Shown piece by piece: positions 9,222 to 18,125 of a DNA stretch of 64,000 bases. The notes under the pieces are model-generated. The model had not been told where the DNA came from. It did no database searches and saw only the letters and a list, made by a program, of their open reading frames with translations. The position numbers were made by a program, and so were the translations under genes. The first letter of the stretch is position 1. Every line of letters starts with the position of its first letter. This DNA is from Pseudokordiimonas caeni (GTDB lineage: Bacteria; Pseudomonadota; Alphaproteobacteria; Sphingomonadales; Kordiimonadaceae): contig NZ_JAPPRR010000001.1 of NCBI RefSeq assembly GCF_026719705.1, forward strand, positions 62,001 through 126,000. The letters are read 5' to 3'.

Positions 9222-10493
9222 TCACTCCAGTTCAGCGAGATACTTGCGGGTCAGGATCTTGCTTTCCTCCACGGCGGGCTGGTCGAAGGCATCCACACCC
9301 ATCAGGTGCGCCATGACCACGGTTTCCAGCATGAAGGACATGAACAAGGCTCCGATATTCTCTTCGTCCAGCGCGTTGATCGTCAGCTGGCGGATGATGC
9401 GACCGCGGGCGCGCAGCGCATCCTGCGTGGCGCGGGCCTGACAGGTGACCGTGTCGCCGATGGTGCGGCCAGCCATATAGTCGAGGCCGTTGTCGCGAGC
9501 GGCTTTAGGGTCAAGCCGCGGTCCTTTGCCGTAGCTTGGCACCACGATGAAGGTCGAGAATTTGTCGTCCGGGCCATCCAGGAACAGCTGAAGCTGGCTG
9601 TGCTGGTCAACGGGGCCGACAGCGCGGATAGGCGTGGTGCCCTTGCCGTCCTTTCCAAGGCTTTCAGCCCAGAGCTGGCCATGCCAGCGGGTGAAGGCGC
9701 GGAGCGCATCGGCATAGGCCATCAGCAGCACCTGCGTCACACCGCGATGTTCGGCAAGCGTGTGGGTGAGGGCGGCGCCGATCACGGCGGCGGTCGTCTC
9801 CGGCACGCTGCCGACAGCCTTGTAAACCTCGTGCGCGCCGTGGCGGAAGCCCTCGACCGAAAGGCCGGCAGCCGCGACAGGTACCATGCCGACGGTGGTC
9901 AGCACGCTGAAGCGCCCGCCCACATCCATCGGATGCTCGACAATATGCGAGCCAAGCGCTTCACCGTAGGCGCGAAGCGCACTCGGCTTCGGCTCGGTGA
10001 TGAAGCTGAAATGATCCTTCAGCGGGCGTTTCGTCTGCGGCTCCAGCCAGGCGCGGAAGGCCAGCAGTTGCGCGAGCGTTTCGGCCGTGGTGCCGGATTT
10101 CGAGATCGACAGGACATGCGTCTCGCTCGGATCAAGCGTCGCGAACAGGCGGTCCATCTCGAACGGGCAAAGGCTGTCGGGGGTATGGACCGTCACGCCG
10201 GTCGAAGGACGGTAGCGCGCGATGGCAAGGGCCGCCTGCGCGCCAAGGCTCGAACCGCCGGTACCCAGCACCACAAGCTCCTTGAAACCGCGCTGGATTT
10301 CATGGGCGAGCGCCTCGATGGCGGCATGATCCTGATCTTCACCGGTACGGCGGGCAAACGGGGGGAGGGCATCCATGGCGAGCGCCCGGGCATAGGCCGA
10401 GGCCTTTTCGCGATTCTTGTCGAACGCGTGGCGAAGCCCCGCGTCGTCGAGAAGGTCTTCAAGCGGCCGGTCGCCGAAATCCATCGTGAACAT
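9222..10493 (-). CDS. pgi: Glucose-6-phosphate isomerase
   Basis: Interconverts glucose-6-phosphate and fructose-6-phosphate. I choose the ATG at 10493 (MFTMDFGDRP), which gives 423 residues; an earlier in-frame start at 10544 would read through an operator-like palindrome. The short length matches the compact bacterial Pgi group rather than the ~550-residue E. coli form. The SIS-type sugar-phosphate motifs VLGTGGSSLGAQ and SISKSGTTAETLAQ are clear. It is the first gene of pgi-galU. Two strong palindromes lie 31-113 bp upstream and are listed separately. Confidence 0.93.
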   Translation of the reverse strand: MFTMDFGDRPLEDLLDDAGLRHAFDKNREKASAYARALAMDALPPFARRTGEDQDHAAIEALAHEIQRGFKELVVLGTGGSSLGAQAALAIARYRPSTGVTVHTPDSLCPFEMDRLFATLDPSETHVLSISKSGTTAETLAQLLAFRAWLEPQTKRPLKDHFSFITEPKPSALRAYGEALGSHIVEHPMDVGGRFSVLTTVGMVPVAAAGLSVEGFRHGAHEVYKAVGSVPETTAAVIGAALTHTLAEHRGVTQVLLMAYADALRAFTRWHGQLWAESLGKDGKGTTPIRAVGPVDQHSQLQLFLDGPDDKFSTFIVVPSYGKGPRLDPKAARDNGLDYMAGRTIGDTVTCQARATQDALRARGRIIRQLTINALDEENIGALFMSFMLETVVMAHLMGVDAFDQPAVEESKILTRKYLAELE

Positions 10494-10523
10494 TATATTG
10501 GTCTCACTTCCCTTGAGTCTGTA

Positions 10524-10541
10524 AATGACAACGTTGCCATT
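10524..10541. promoter_or_regulatory. LacI-type operator candidate upstream of pgi
   Basis: AATGACAACGTTGCCATT is an 18 bp palindrome with one mismatched pair and a central CG. It has the form TGNNANCGNTNNCA seen for many LacI/GalR-family operators. It lies 31-48 bp before the pgi start. No LacI-family gene is in this window, so the regulator is unknown. Confidence 0.55.
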
Positions 10542-10588
10542 CAAGCTCTTCTGCGGCTTTTGTGCAAGCTGTCTTTTACTCGGGACAC

Positions 10589-10606
10589 CATGATCGGACG
10601 ATCATG
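10589..10606. promoter_or_regulatory. Perfect 8+8 palindrome upstream of pgi
   Basis: CATGATCG-GA-CGATCATG is a perfect inverted repeat with a 2 nt centre. It lies about 96 bp before pgi and about 114 bp beyond the stop of the Rrf2 gene on the same strand. It is an operator candidate distinct from the LacI-type site; no T-tract follows, so a terminator is unlikely. Confidence 0.5.
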
Positions 10607-10719
10607 TTGCAGCACCATAAAGGATGATCAAGGAAAGTGCCATAGGGTCCGAGAGGGAACAGCATCAAGGACTTGGGGGTGACAGGACCTGCAAGGGTGT
10701 ACAGGGCGCGCTTTACACC

Positions 10720-11178
10720 TCAGCCATGGTCTTTGGCGTTGGGCGGATGATGCCCAATCATGATGTCGGCGGGAAAACGGTCTGCAATGGCAGCGAGTGA
10801 AACCCCCTCGAAACGTTTCAGAAGCAATCGTTCGGCGTCGGCGAAAACGCCTTCGAGAGTTTCATTCACCGCCTGCTCGATCGGGCAGTCCGGCATGTCA
10901 TACGCAGGCCCCACGGCAAAGACAGACGGTTCGCCGACAGCGCGGTAGATGTCCAGAAGGGTAAGATCTTCAAGGGGCTTTGCCAGCGTCCAGCCGCCGC
11001 CATGGCCTTTCTCGGAATGCACATAGCCCTTTTCGCGAAGGCCGGCCATGGTGCGACGGATAACCACCGGATTGGTACCGAGCATCTCGGCAATCCGGTC
11101 CGAGGTCAGCGCACCTTCATGTCGTCCCATGTGGATGAGGACATGCAACATGCGCGATAGCCGACTGTCCTGACGCAT
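10720..11178 (-). CDS. Rrf2-family transcriptional regulator
   Basis: A DNA-binding winged-helix regulator of about 152 residues when started at the ATG at 11178 (MRQDSRLSRML); a start at 11232 is also possible. The segment LTSDRIAEMLGTNPVVIRRTMAGLREKGYV is the helix-turn-helix region (given here as the span beginning LTSDRIAEML and ending EKGYV). It is followed by the Rrf2 wing KGHGGGWTLAKPLEDLTLLD. Only one cysteine (MPDCP) lies in the sensor helix, so it lacks the three-Cys Fe-S set of IscR/NsrR and looks like the YwnA/HypR-like subgroup. It is divergent from the flavoprotein at 11326 and probably controls it. Confidence 0.88.
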   Translation of the reverse strand: MRQDSRLSRMLHVLIHMGRHEGALTSDRIAEMLGTNPVVIRRTMAGLREKGYVHSEKGHGGGWTLAKPLEDLTLLDIYRAVGEPSVFAVGPAYDMPDCPIEQAVNETLEGVFADAERLLLKRFEGVSLAAIADRFPADIMIGHHPPNAKDHG

Positions 11179-11325
11179 TCTACTGGTCCTTTGCTTGCGG
11201 CTACCCGGCGGCCGACAAGCCTTTCGTAGCATAGCCCGGTGGCTTTCGTCGCAACAAATGTTGCGAGACTATTGACTCTGTGAAGTCACGTAACTTATTT
11301 TGTTTCGAGAAATAAGGAGTTTTTC

Positions 11326-12240
11326 ATGAGCGACCGGATTCACGACGTCATCATCATTGGCGGCAGCTATGCCGGGCTTTCGGCGGCCCTGCAGCTAGCC
11401 CGCGCCCGCCGCACAATCCTGATCATTGACGAGGGACTGCGCCGCAACAGGTTCGCCAGTCACTCGCATGGCTTCCTGACGCAGGACGGGGCAGATCCGG
11501 CCGCTATTGCGGAGGCGGCACGTGCGCAGGTATTGAAATATCCGACCGTAGAATGGCGCCCCGCGCGTGCCGAAAGCGCCAGGAAACTTGAAGTCGCAGC
11601 GGGTTCAGACGCTGCGTTCGAGGTCATGGTTGGCGGCGAGAAGCACCTCGCCCGTCGCCTGCTTCTGGCGACCGGTGTGCGGGATATCATGCCCGATATC
11701 GATGGATTGGAAGCACGGTGGGGCAAGGCTGTGTTCCACTGCCCCTATTGCCACGGCTATGAACTGAATCAGGGCCAGATCGGTGTGATCGCGGGCTCGG
11801 CCCTTTCCATGCATCATGCATTGATGCTGCCCGACTGGGGCCCGACGACCTTCCTGATCAATGACGCGTTCGAACCCGACGAGGAACAGCTGAGCAGCCT
11901 GCAGGCGCGCGGCGTGGCGGTGGAGCGCAGCCCGATACGCAGCATCACCGGTCATGCCGAGGCCAATCTTGCTGATGGGCGGACCCTGTCTTTCGCGGGT
12001 CTGTTCGCATTGGCACGTTTCAGGGTGGCGAGCGCCATAACCGAAGGGCTCGACCTTGATTACGAGGAACTCCCATTCGGCACGATCATCAAGACCGGGC
12101 AGATGAAGGAAACCAGCGTCCCCGGCGTTTTCGCCTGTGGGGATGCGGGCCAGCCGATGGCTTCGGTCGCGCTCGGCGTTGGGGACGGCGCTTTGGCGGG
12201 CGCAGGTGTGCACCGGTCCCTGATGTTTGGCGCAGTCTGA
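11326..12240 (+). CDS. Thioredoxin-reductase-like NAD(P)/FAD oxidoreductase
   Basis: A 304-residue flavoprotein with an N-terminal FAD loop GGSYAGLSAA, a redox CxxC in HCPYCHGYEL, and a C-terminal FAD segment FACGDAGQP. The CPYC pair sits where TrxB has CATC, so it probably reduces a thiol partner. True TrxB is encoded at 56051, which makes this a paralog with another substrate. The start ATG follows AAGGAG. The neighbouring divergent Rrf2 gene suggests induction by thiol, aldehyde or oxidant stress; that role is inferred from context. Confidence 0.88.
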   Translation: MSDRIHDVIIIGGSYAGLSAALQLARARRTILIIDEGLRRNRFASHSHGFLTQDGADPAAIAEAARAQVLKYPTVEWRPARAESARKLEVAAGSDAAFEVMVGGEKHLARRLLLATGVRDIMPDIDGLEARWGKAVFHCPYCHGYELNQGQIGVIAGSALSMHHALMLPDWGPTTFLINDAFEPDEEQLSSLQARGVAVERSPIRSITGHAEANLADGRTLSFAGLFALARFRVASAITEGLDLDYEELPFGTIIKTGQMKETSVPGVFACGDAGQPMASVALGVGDGALAGAGVHRSLMFGAV

Positions 12241-12271
12241 GATAACGAGAGGGGAAACCCCGCCCCGCTTC

Positions 12272-14092
12272 TTATTCCACCGTCACGGCCTTGGCGAGGT
12301 TGCGGGGCTGGTCTACGTCCGTGCCCTTCTCGACCGCGGTGTGATAGGCCAGCAGCTGCACGGGCAGGGCATAGAGGAACGGGCTTGTCAGGTCGCTTGC
12401 CGATGGCATCGCGAAGCTGCCGTGCATCTCGTTTTCCTGGAAGGCGGTCAGGTGATCGGAGACGAGGATCAGCCGCCCCTTGCGGGCCATGATTTCCTGC
12501 AGGTTCGACAGCGACTTGTCGAACAGGCCGTCGGACGGCGCGAGGCCGATCACCGGTACATTCTCGTCAATGAGCGCGATGGGGCCGTGCTTCAGTTCGC
12601 CCGCTGCATAGCCTTCGGCATGGATATAGCTGATTTCCTTCAGCTTTAAGGCACCTTCCATGGCGATCGGATAATGAATACCGCGCCCCACGAACAGGAT
12701 ATCCCGCGCCTTGGCGAGCTTGCGGGCGATGTCCACAAGGTCTTCCTGATGATGCAGGATCTTCGCCATTTGCGAGGGGATGCGTTCGAGGTCCGCGACC
12801 ATCTTGGCTTCTTCCGTCTCGCTCACATGTCCTTTGGCGCGGCCAAGTGCCACCGCGAAGGAGGCAAGCACGGCAAGCTGGCAGGTGAAGGCCTTGGTGG
12901 AGGCGACACCAATCTCGGGGCCGGCATAGGTCGGCAGCACCACGTCGGCCTCGCGTGCCATGGTCGATTGCGGCACGTTGACGACCGCCGCGATATGCTG
13001 GCCGCCAGCCTTGGCGTGGCGAAGGGCGGCGAGGGTGTCGGCCGTTTCGCCGGACTGCGAGATGAAAAGCGCAAGGCCGCCTGTTTCATACACGGGGTCG
13101 CGGTAGCGGAACTCGGACGCGATATCGACATCGACCCCGACGCGCGCGAATTTCTCGATCCAGTATTTGGCAACCATCCCGGCATAGAAACTGGTGCCGC
13201 AGGCAACGATAGTGATGCGCTTCACGCTGCCGAGGTCAAACGGCAGGTCCGGCAGTCGCACGCTGCCGGTATTCGGGTCCAGCAGGCGGCCAAGGGTCTG
13301 GGCCACCACGGTCGGCTGCTCGAAGATTTCCTTCTGCATGAAGTGGCGGTGATTGCCCTTGTCGACAAGCGCACCGGTGAGGTGCGAGATGGCGACGGGC
13401 CGTTCGACCGGTTTACCGGTCTCGTCAAATGTCTTCAGGCTGCCGCGCTTGGCGACCACCCAGTCACCTTCCTCGAGATAGATGAGGCGGCTGGAAAGCC
13501 CGGCAAGCGCCAGCGCGTCCGAGCCGAGGAAAACCTCGCCGTCGCCAAGGCCGACAACCAAGGGGCTACCGCGACGGGCACCAAGGAGCAGGTCTTCTTC
13601 CCCGTCCACAAGCACGGCCAGCGCGAAGGCGCCCTCAAGGCGTTCAAGCGTGGCGGCAAAGGCCTGTTCGGCGGGCAGGCCGCCATCCAGATAGCGGGTG
13701 AAAAGGCGGACGACGACTTCGGTGTCGGTTTGCCCTTCGAACTTCACACCGGCAGCGGTCAGCTCGTCGCGCAGCTCGCGGAAGTTTTCGATGATGCCAT
13801 TATGCACAAGGGCGGCCTTGTGGGTCATGTGCGGGTGGGCGTTCACCTCGGTCGGCTCACCATGCGTGGCCCAGCGGGTGTGGCCGATGCCGGCATTGCC
13901 CTCCAGGGGATCGGTCGCCAGCACCTCGCGCAGGGCGGCAAGCTTGCCAACGGCCCGGCGGCGCTCCAGCTTGCCGGCCTTGATGACAGCGATGCCGGCG
14001 GAATCATAGCCCCGGTATTCAAGCCGGGAGAGAGCTTCCACGAGCCCGCCGGTGACCGATGCCTTGCCAAGAATGCCGATAATGCCGCACAT
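12272..14092 (-). CDS. glmS: Glutamine-fructose-6-phosphate aminotransferase (isomerizing)
   Basis: Makes glucosamine-6-phosphate from fructose-6-phosphate and glutamine, the entry to UDP-GlcNAc. The 606-residue protein begins MCGIIGILGK with the Cys2 nucleophile of the class II amidotransferase. TRWATHG and HNGIIENF follow in the glutaminase domain. Two SIS domains carry the sugar isomerase, with SQSGETADT and the C-terminal QPRNLAKAVTVE that ends in the usual way. It begins 3 bp after glmU, so glmU-glmS are one operon. Confidence 0.98.
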   Translation of the reverse strand: MCGIIGILGKASVTGGLVEALSRLEYRGYDSAGIAVIKAGKLERRRAVGKLAALREVLATDPLEGNAGIGHTRWATHGEPTEVNAHPHMTHKAALVHNGIIENFRELRDELTAAGVKFEGQTDTEVVVRLFTRYLDGGLPAEQAFAATLERLEGAFALAVLVDGEEDLLLGARRGSPLVVGLGDGEVFLGSDALALAGLSSRLIYLEEGDWVVAKRGSLKTFDETGKPVERPVAISHLTGALVDKGNHRHFMQKEIFEQPTVVAQTLGRLLDPNTGSVRLPDLPFDLGSVKRITIVACGTSFYAGMVAKYWIEKFARVGVDVDIASEFRYRDPVYETGGLALFISQSGETADTLAALRHAKAGGQHIAAVVNVPQSTMAREADVVLPTYAGPEIGVASTKAFTCQLAVLASFAVALGRAKGHVSETEEAKMVADLERIPSQMAKILHHQEDLVDIARKLAKARDILFVGRGIHYPIAMEGALKLKEISYIHAEGYAAGELKHGPIALIDENVPVIGLAPSDGLFDKSLSNLQEIMARKGRLILVSDHLTAFQENEMHGSFAMPSASDLTSPFLYALPVQLLAYHTAVEKGTDVDQPRNLAKAVTVE

Positions 14093-14095
14093 GGG

Positions 14096-15454
14096 TTACT
14101 TGCCCTTCTTTTCGGCCTTGCGGGCTTCCGACTTTTTGCGGAAGCGGGCCGCATAGCCCTCGATCTGGTTTTGCGAAGCGCGGGTCAGCGCCAGCGCATC
14201 GGCTTCTACCGTTTTGGTGATCACACTGCCAGCCCCGACGATGGCGCCGTCGCCGACCTTGACAGGGGCAACGAGGGCCGTGTTCGAGCCGATGAAGGCG
14301 CCCGCGCCGATTTCGGTGCGGTATTTGAAATAACCGTCGTAATTGCAGGTGATGGTACCGGCGCCGATGTTCGCCTTGGCACCCACGGTGGCATCGCCAA
14401 TGTAGGATAGGTGATTGACCTTCGCGCCGGGCTCGATATCCGCCTTTTTAACCTCGACAAAGTTGCCGATTTTGGCGCCTTTACCGATACGCGCGGCAGG
14501 CCGCAGGCGGGCGAAGGGGCCGATCACGGCGTCTGCCGCTACGGTAGCACCTTCAAGGTGTGAAAAGGCATGGATCACGGCGCCTGTCGCCACCGTCACG
14601 CCGGGGCCGAACACCACGTTCGGCTCCACCGTCACGTCGGGCTCGATGACTGTGTCATGTGAGAAGAAGACGGTTTCCGGGGCCACAAGCGTTACCCCGT
14701 TAGTCATCATTTCGCGGCGCTTGCGCGCCTGGAAGGCAGCCTCTGCAGCGGCAAGATCGTTACGGTCGTTAATGCCAAGCACGTCGGCCTCATCCGCCAC
14801 CACCACCGCCACATTGCGGCCATCGCCGCGCGCGGCGGCCACAAGGTCGGTCAGATAATATTCGCCGGCGGCGTTGGCATTTGAAAGCTTGTCGAGCCAG
14901 CCGAACAGTTCCTTGCCGTCGATCACCATCATGCCGGAATTACAGAGGGTGATGGCGCGTTCTTCCTCGGTCGCGTCCTTATATTCAACGATGCGTTCAA
15001 GCGTGCCGTCAGCACCGCGGACAAGCCTGCCGTAACGGGCAGGGTCGGCGGGTTCGAACCCGAGGACGACGATGCCGGGATTTGCGGAACTTGCCCGTGC
15101 CGCCATCATTTCCTGCATCACATCCAGCGGGGTGAAGGGCACATCGCCAAAGAGCACGATCACGTCACCGGTGAAGTCCTTCAGCGCGTCGCGGCATACC
15201 ATCACGGCATGCCCGGTGCCAAGCTGTTCCGCCTGCGTTACGAACTCCAGCCCTGGCAGGGCGGCCTCCACCTGTTCCCGCAGCGAGCCGACAACCACGA
15301 TGCGGCGCTCGGGCGACAGGCCATCCAGCTTATGAAGAAGGTGGCTCACCATCGGCAGGCCGCCGATCGGATGCAGCACCTTGTGAAGGCCCGATTTCAT
15401 GCGGGTGCCTTTTCCGGCGGCGAGGATGATGGCGGCAGTATGGCTTTTGGACAT
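14096..15454 (-). CDS. glmU: Bifunctional GlmU (GlcN-1-P acetyltransferase / GlcNAc-1-P uridylyltransferase)
   Basis: Forms UDP-N-acetylglucosamine for peptidoglycan and lipid A. The 452-residue protein has the uridylyltransferase loop LAAGKGTRMKS at the N-terminus. From about residue 250 it has the left-handed beta-helix of hexapeptide repeats, for example GKGAKIGNFVEVKK and GAGTITCNYDGYFK, containing the acetyltransferase site. The C-terminus is Lys-rich. It lies immediately ahead of glmS and 91 bp after the dioxygenase-like gene. Confidence 0.98.
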   Translation of the reverse strand: MSKSHTAAIILAAGKGTRMKSGLHKVLHPIGGLPMVSHLLHKLDGLSPERRIVVVGSLREQVEAALPGLEFVTQAEQLGTGHAVMVCRDALKDFTGDVIVLFGDVPFTPLDVMQEMMAARASSANPGIVVLGFEPADPARYGRLVRGADGTLERIVEYKDATEEERAITLCNSGMMVIDGKELFGWLDKLSNANAAGEYYLTDLVAAARGDGRNVAVVVADEADVLGINDRNDLAAAEAAFQARKRREMMTNGVTLVAPETVFFSHDTVIEPDVTVEPNVVFGPGVTVATGAVIHAFSHLEGATVAADAVIGPFARLRPAARIGKGAKIGNFVEVKKADIEPGAKVNHLSYIGDATVGAKANIGAGTITCNYDGYFKYRTEIGAGAFIGSNTALVAPVKVGDGAIVGAGSVITKTVEADALALTRASQNQIEGYAARFRKKSEARKAEKKGK

Positions 15455-15545
15455 GATGTTCCGAAAATTAACGATAATTCCGGGGGCAGTCTATGCTTGG
15501 GTGCCCTGTTTCTAAAAGGGCTTTTTGACAGGATCGGGGCAAGGG

Positions 15546-16577
15546 TCAGAGATTATCGAACATCTCTGCCGCCGTGATCCGGTGCCATGTGGCGCGGCGG
15601 CCTCTGGCTGCGGCCTTTTTGTCCTGATGGCGCCACCATGCCTTGAGGGCCGCATTCTGCGCCTTGGCATAGGCCGCAACCGGCAGGCCGGGCAGGGGAT
15701 TGAAAGGGTTGTGGCGGCTGTAGGCCCAGATTTCGAGCCGGCTGGCGCCTGCCTCCGCCTGCCCCCGGCCATGGAAGCCGTTCGTAAGCCCGATGACGAG
15801 CGTGCCGGCCTTTACCGTAAGGCCTTCGGGGGCTGGCAGGCCAAGCTCGGCGAGGTCCTCGGGGTTGGCGCGGAAGGAGCCTTTTTCGGAATAGCCGTCG
15901 TTGAGCTTTGCGGCGACCAGCGACCGGCGATATTCCCACTTCAGGCGCCGCCATGTCAGCGCCGCCGAGCCACGCACATAAGTGAAGGGGCCTTTTTCGG
16001 GCGTCACGTCCTCAAGGAACAGCCATGCTTTCATCGTCGGGTGGAAGGTATCGGAATGCATCACCTTCTGCGGGTCGGCAGCACCATTGAGTGACCCGTT
16101 GCGGATACGCTGCACATACAGGATCGAAGATGTCGCCTTCGCGCCCGCATATGCCAGCCAATCGGTGAAGCGCTTGTCCGTAACCGTCGCGGCGAGGGCA
16201 GGTGCAGCGGCGAGCGTTTCTTCGTCCAAAAGAATGCGCTGTGTGGCGGTATCGCCCTGCACCATCTGGCGCGGCTCGCCGGGGCCGCGGGCAAGGTCTG
16301 CGCGGATCGCGGCCACCGTTTCAGCGCTGATGAAATCCTCGACCGCGACGAAGCCGTCCCGGTGGAAACGGGCACGCAGCTCCTTCGGCATGCGACCCCG
16401 GAGGATGAACCAGCGGAAATTGGTGGCGGCGTGGGAGAGAAGCACCCTCAGCGCATGGAGCCCCAGAAGATTGGGGATCCGTGCGCCGAGGATCGGGTTC
16501 GCCTTGAAGGACTTTGCCTCGCCGAGAAGGCCGAGAAGCCAGCCCGGCCACAGATGGAGTTTGAGGATGCGAGGCAT
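15546..16577 (-). CDS. Putative Fe(II)/2-oxoglutarate dioxygenase (PhyH-like)
   Basis: A 343-residue protein whose centre has the double-stranded beta-helix pattern of phytanoyl-CoA dioxygenases. H-x-D is seen in MHSDTFHPT. A distal His is in GFHGRG, and the 2-oxoglutarate Arg is probably in SRLEIWAYSR. KAWLFLEDVTPEKGPF with YVRGS is typical of the family. Residues 1-60 are an extra hydrophobic, non-catalytic extension that may touch the membrane. It sits between an S10 peptidase and glmU on one strand. The substrate is unknown; a small hydrophobic or sugar-linked metabolite is possible. Confidence 0.75.
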   Translation of the reverse strand: MPRILKLHLWPGWLLGLLGEAKSFKANPILGARIPNLLGLHALRVLLSHAATNFRWFILRGRMPKELRARFHRDGFVAVEDFISAETVAAIRADLARGPGEPRQMVQGDTATQRILLDEETLAAAPALAATVTDKRFTDWLAYAGAKATSSILYVQRIRNGSLNGAADPQKVMHSDTFHPTMKAWLFLEDVTPEKGPFTYVRGSAALTWRRLKWEYRRSLVAAKLNDGYSEKGSFRANPEDLAELGLPAPEGLTVKAGTLVIGLTNGFHGRGQAEAGASRLEIWAYSRHNPFNPLPGLPVAAYAKAQNAALKAWWRHQDKKAAARGRRATWHRITAAEMFDNL

Positions 16578-16598
16578 GGTGTCCTTCAGGCTGTTTTC

Positions 16599-18125
16599 CT
16601 ATTGCTTGTCGTAAGCCTCGATGAAGGACCGGATATCATCCAGGAACTTCAGGCGTGACGGTTCATGCACATACATCATATGGCCCGATTCGTAATAGGT
16701 GAAAGCAACGCGGTCCTTCACGATTTCGGGTTGGGCCAGCGCATTCTCGGCCCCGTAGAAGGGGGTTGCGAAGTCATAATAGCCCTGGGTGACAAGCACA
16801 TGCATGTCCGGATTGTGGCGCATAGCGGAACCGAGCATCGGCACCACGTTCACGAAGCGGCCGCCGTTCGGCAGATCCTTGCCCCACACATTCCAGTTCC
16901 AGCCCCAGTCCTTCTCACCGCGTGCGCTATTGTTGTAGCGACGGTCGGTCAGCTTCACGCCGAAGAAGTTTTTCAGCTGGTCGTTGATGGCGACGGTGAA
17001 AGCGTTGCCGGTGGCGTCCGAGAAGGGGTCGCTTTCGAAAAACTCGCCGGCTGAATCCGGCTCGTCGCCGAGATAGCGGCTGTCGAGACGGCCCACGACC
17101 TTGCGTTCGTCGCGCATCAGTTCCTTGAAGAAGCGGAAGACCTCGATCCGCATATTGGTTGCCTTGATATAGCTTTTCTCAAGGCCCGTATACTGGTGCA
17201 ACTTGTCGATGATGCGGGCTTCCTCGTCCGCGCTCAGGCGGTTTCCGGCGATGAGGGCGGCGGCATAGTCGGTGCTGGCAAACGCACGCACTTCATCAAG
17301 GAAGGCTTCGAGGTTCGCAGGCTTCGACGGCAGCTGGTTATGATACCAGGCGGTTGCTGCATAGCTCGGCAGGAAAGACACATAAGCCTGCACCGAACCC
17401 GGCTGGAAGCGGCTCTGGTGATAGTCGAGCACCGCCGAGATCAGCATGATGCCATTGAGGCCGATATCGTGATCGTTGGTCAGCTTGTCGGCAACAACGG
17501 CCGAGCGCAGCGTGCCATAGCTTTCACCCGCCAGAAACTTCGGCGAGTTCCAGCGGTTGTTCTCGTCGATCCAGGTGCGGATGAATTCGGCGATGGATTC
17601 GCCGTCTTCCAGCACGCCCCAGTGTTTCTTGGGGTCTTCGTCGCCGAGCGTGCGGCTGAGGCCGGTGCCGACTGGGTCGATGAAGACAAGGTCGGTCACA
17701 TCAAGGACGGTTTCAGGATTGTCGATGATCCGGTAGGGCGCGGCGCCATCATCTGCGGGGTCCGAAGGCACGACCACGCGGCGCGGGCCGAACACGCCCA
17801 TATGCAGCCACATGGAGGCCGAACCGGGACCGCCGTTATAAACGAAGGTGACCGGGCGGGTCGACGGATCCTTCACGCCGTCCTTCAGGTAGGAATAGGT
17901 GAAGAAGGTGGCCACGGGCTTGCCCTTGGCATCCCGGATATAGGTATCCCCGGCAACCGCCTTGTAGGCAACCTTGGTGCCATTAAAGGTGCCGGATTTC
18001 GACGAACTGAAAACGGCAGGTTCCGGAATGGCCGGTGCGGCGGCAGGTTTGTCCTCTTCCGCGAACACCGGGTTTGTCAGGCTCATGGCCGAAAGGCCAA
18101 GGGCCACGATGCAGCTTCTGATCAT
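16599..18125 (-). CDS. Secreted S10-family serine carboxypeptidase-like protein
   Basis: The start is ATG at 18125 (MIRSCIVALG), behind GGGGAA; the upstream in-frame ATG at 18161 would spoil the signal peptide. The product is 508 residues with an export signal ending near NPVFAEED. The nucleophile Ser202 lies in GESYG, VYNGGPGSASMW is the S10 oxyanion region, and Asp and His are in QGYYDFATP and ESGHMMY. It should trim peptides from the C-terminus in the periplasm or outside the cell. A 21 bp gap separates it from the dioxygenase-like gene. Confidence 0.92.
   Translation of the reverse strand: MIRSCIVALGLSAMSLTNPVFAEEDKPAAAPAIPEPAVFSSSKSGTFNGTKVAYKAVAGDTYIRDAKGKPVATFFTYSYLKDGVKDPSTRPVTFVYNGGPGSASMWLHMGVFGPRRVVVPSDPADDGAAPYRIIDNPETVLDVTDLVFIDPVGTGLSRTLGDEDPKKHWGVLEDGESIAEFIRTWIDENNRWNSPKFLAGESYGTLRSAVVADKLTNDHDIGLNGIMLISAVLDYHQSRFQPGSVQAYVSFLPSYAATAWYHNQLPSKPANLEAFLDEVRAFASTDYAAALIAGNRLSADEEARIIDKLHQYTGLEKSYIKATNMRIEVFRFFKELMRDERKVVGRLDSRYLGDEPDSAGEFFESDPFSDATGNAFTVAINDQLKNFFGVKLTDRRYNNSARGEKDWGWNWNVWGKDLPNGGRFVNVVPMLGSAMRHNPDMHVLVTQGYYDFATPFYGAENALAQPEIVKDRVAFTYYESGHMMYVHEPSRLKFLDDIRSFIEAYDKQ

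Noticed and set aside
8478-10682. 734-residue plus-strand open frame
   Set aside because: It is antisense to galU and pgi, both unmistakable, and has the His/Gly/Arg-rich composition typical of shadows of GC-rich genes.
12674-14410. 578-residue plus-strand open frame
   Set aside because: It is antisense to glmS and the end of glmU.
15503-15526. Terminator-like GCCCT...AGGGC followed by TTTTT on the plus strand
   Set aside because: No plus-strand gene ends there; the stem is only 5 bp and is probably chance.
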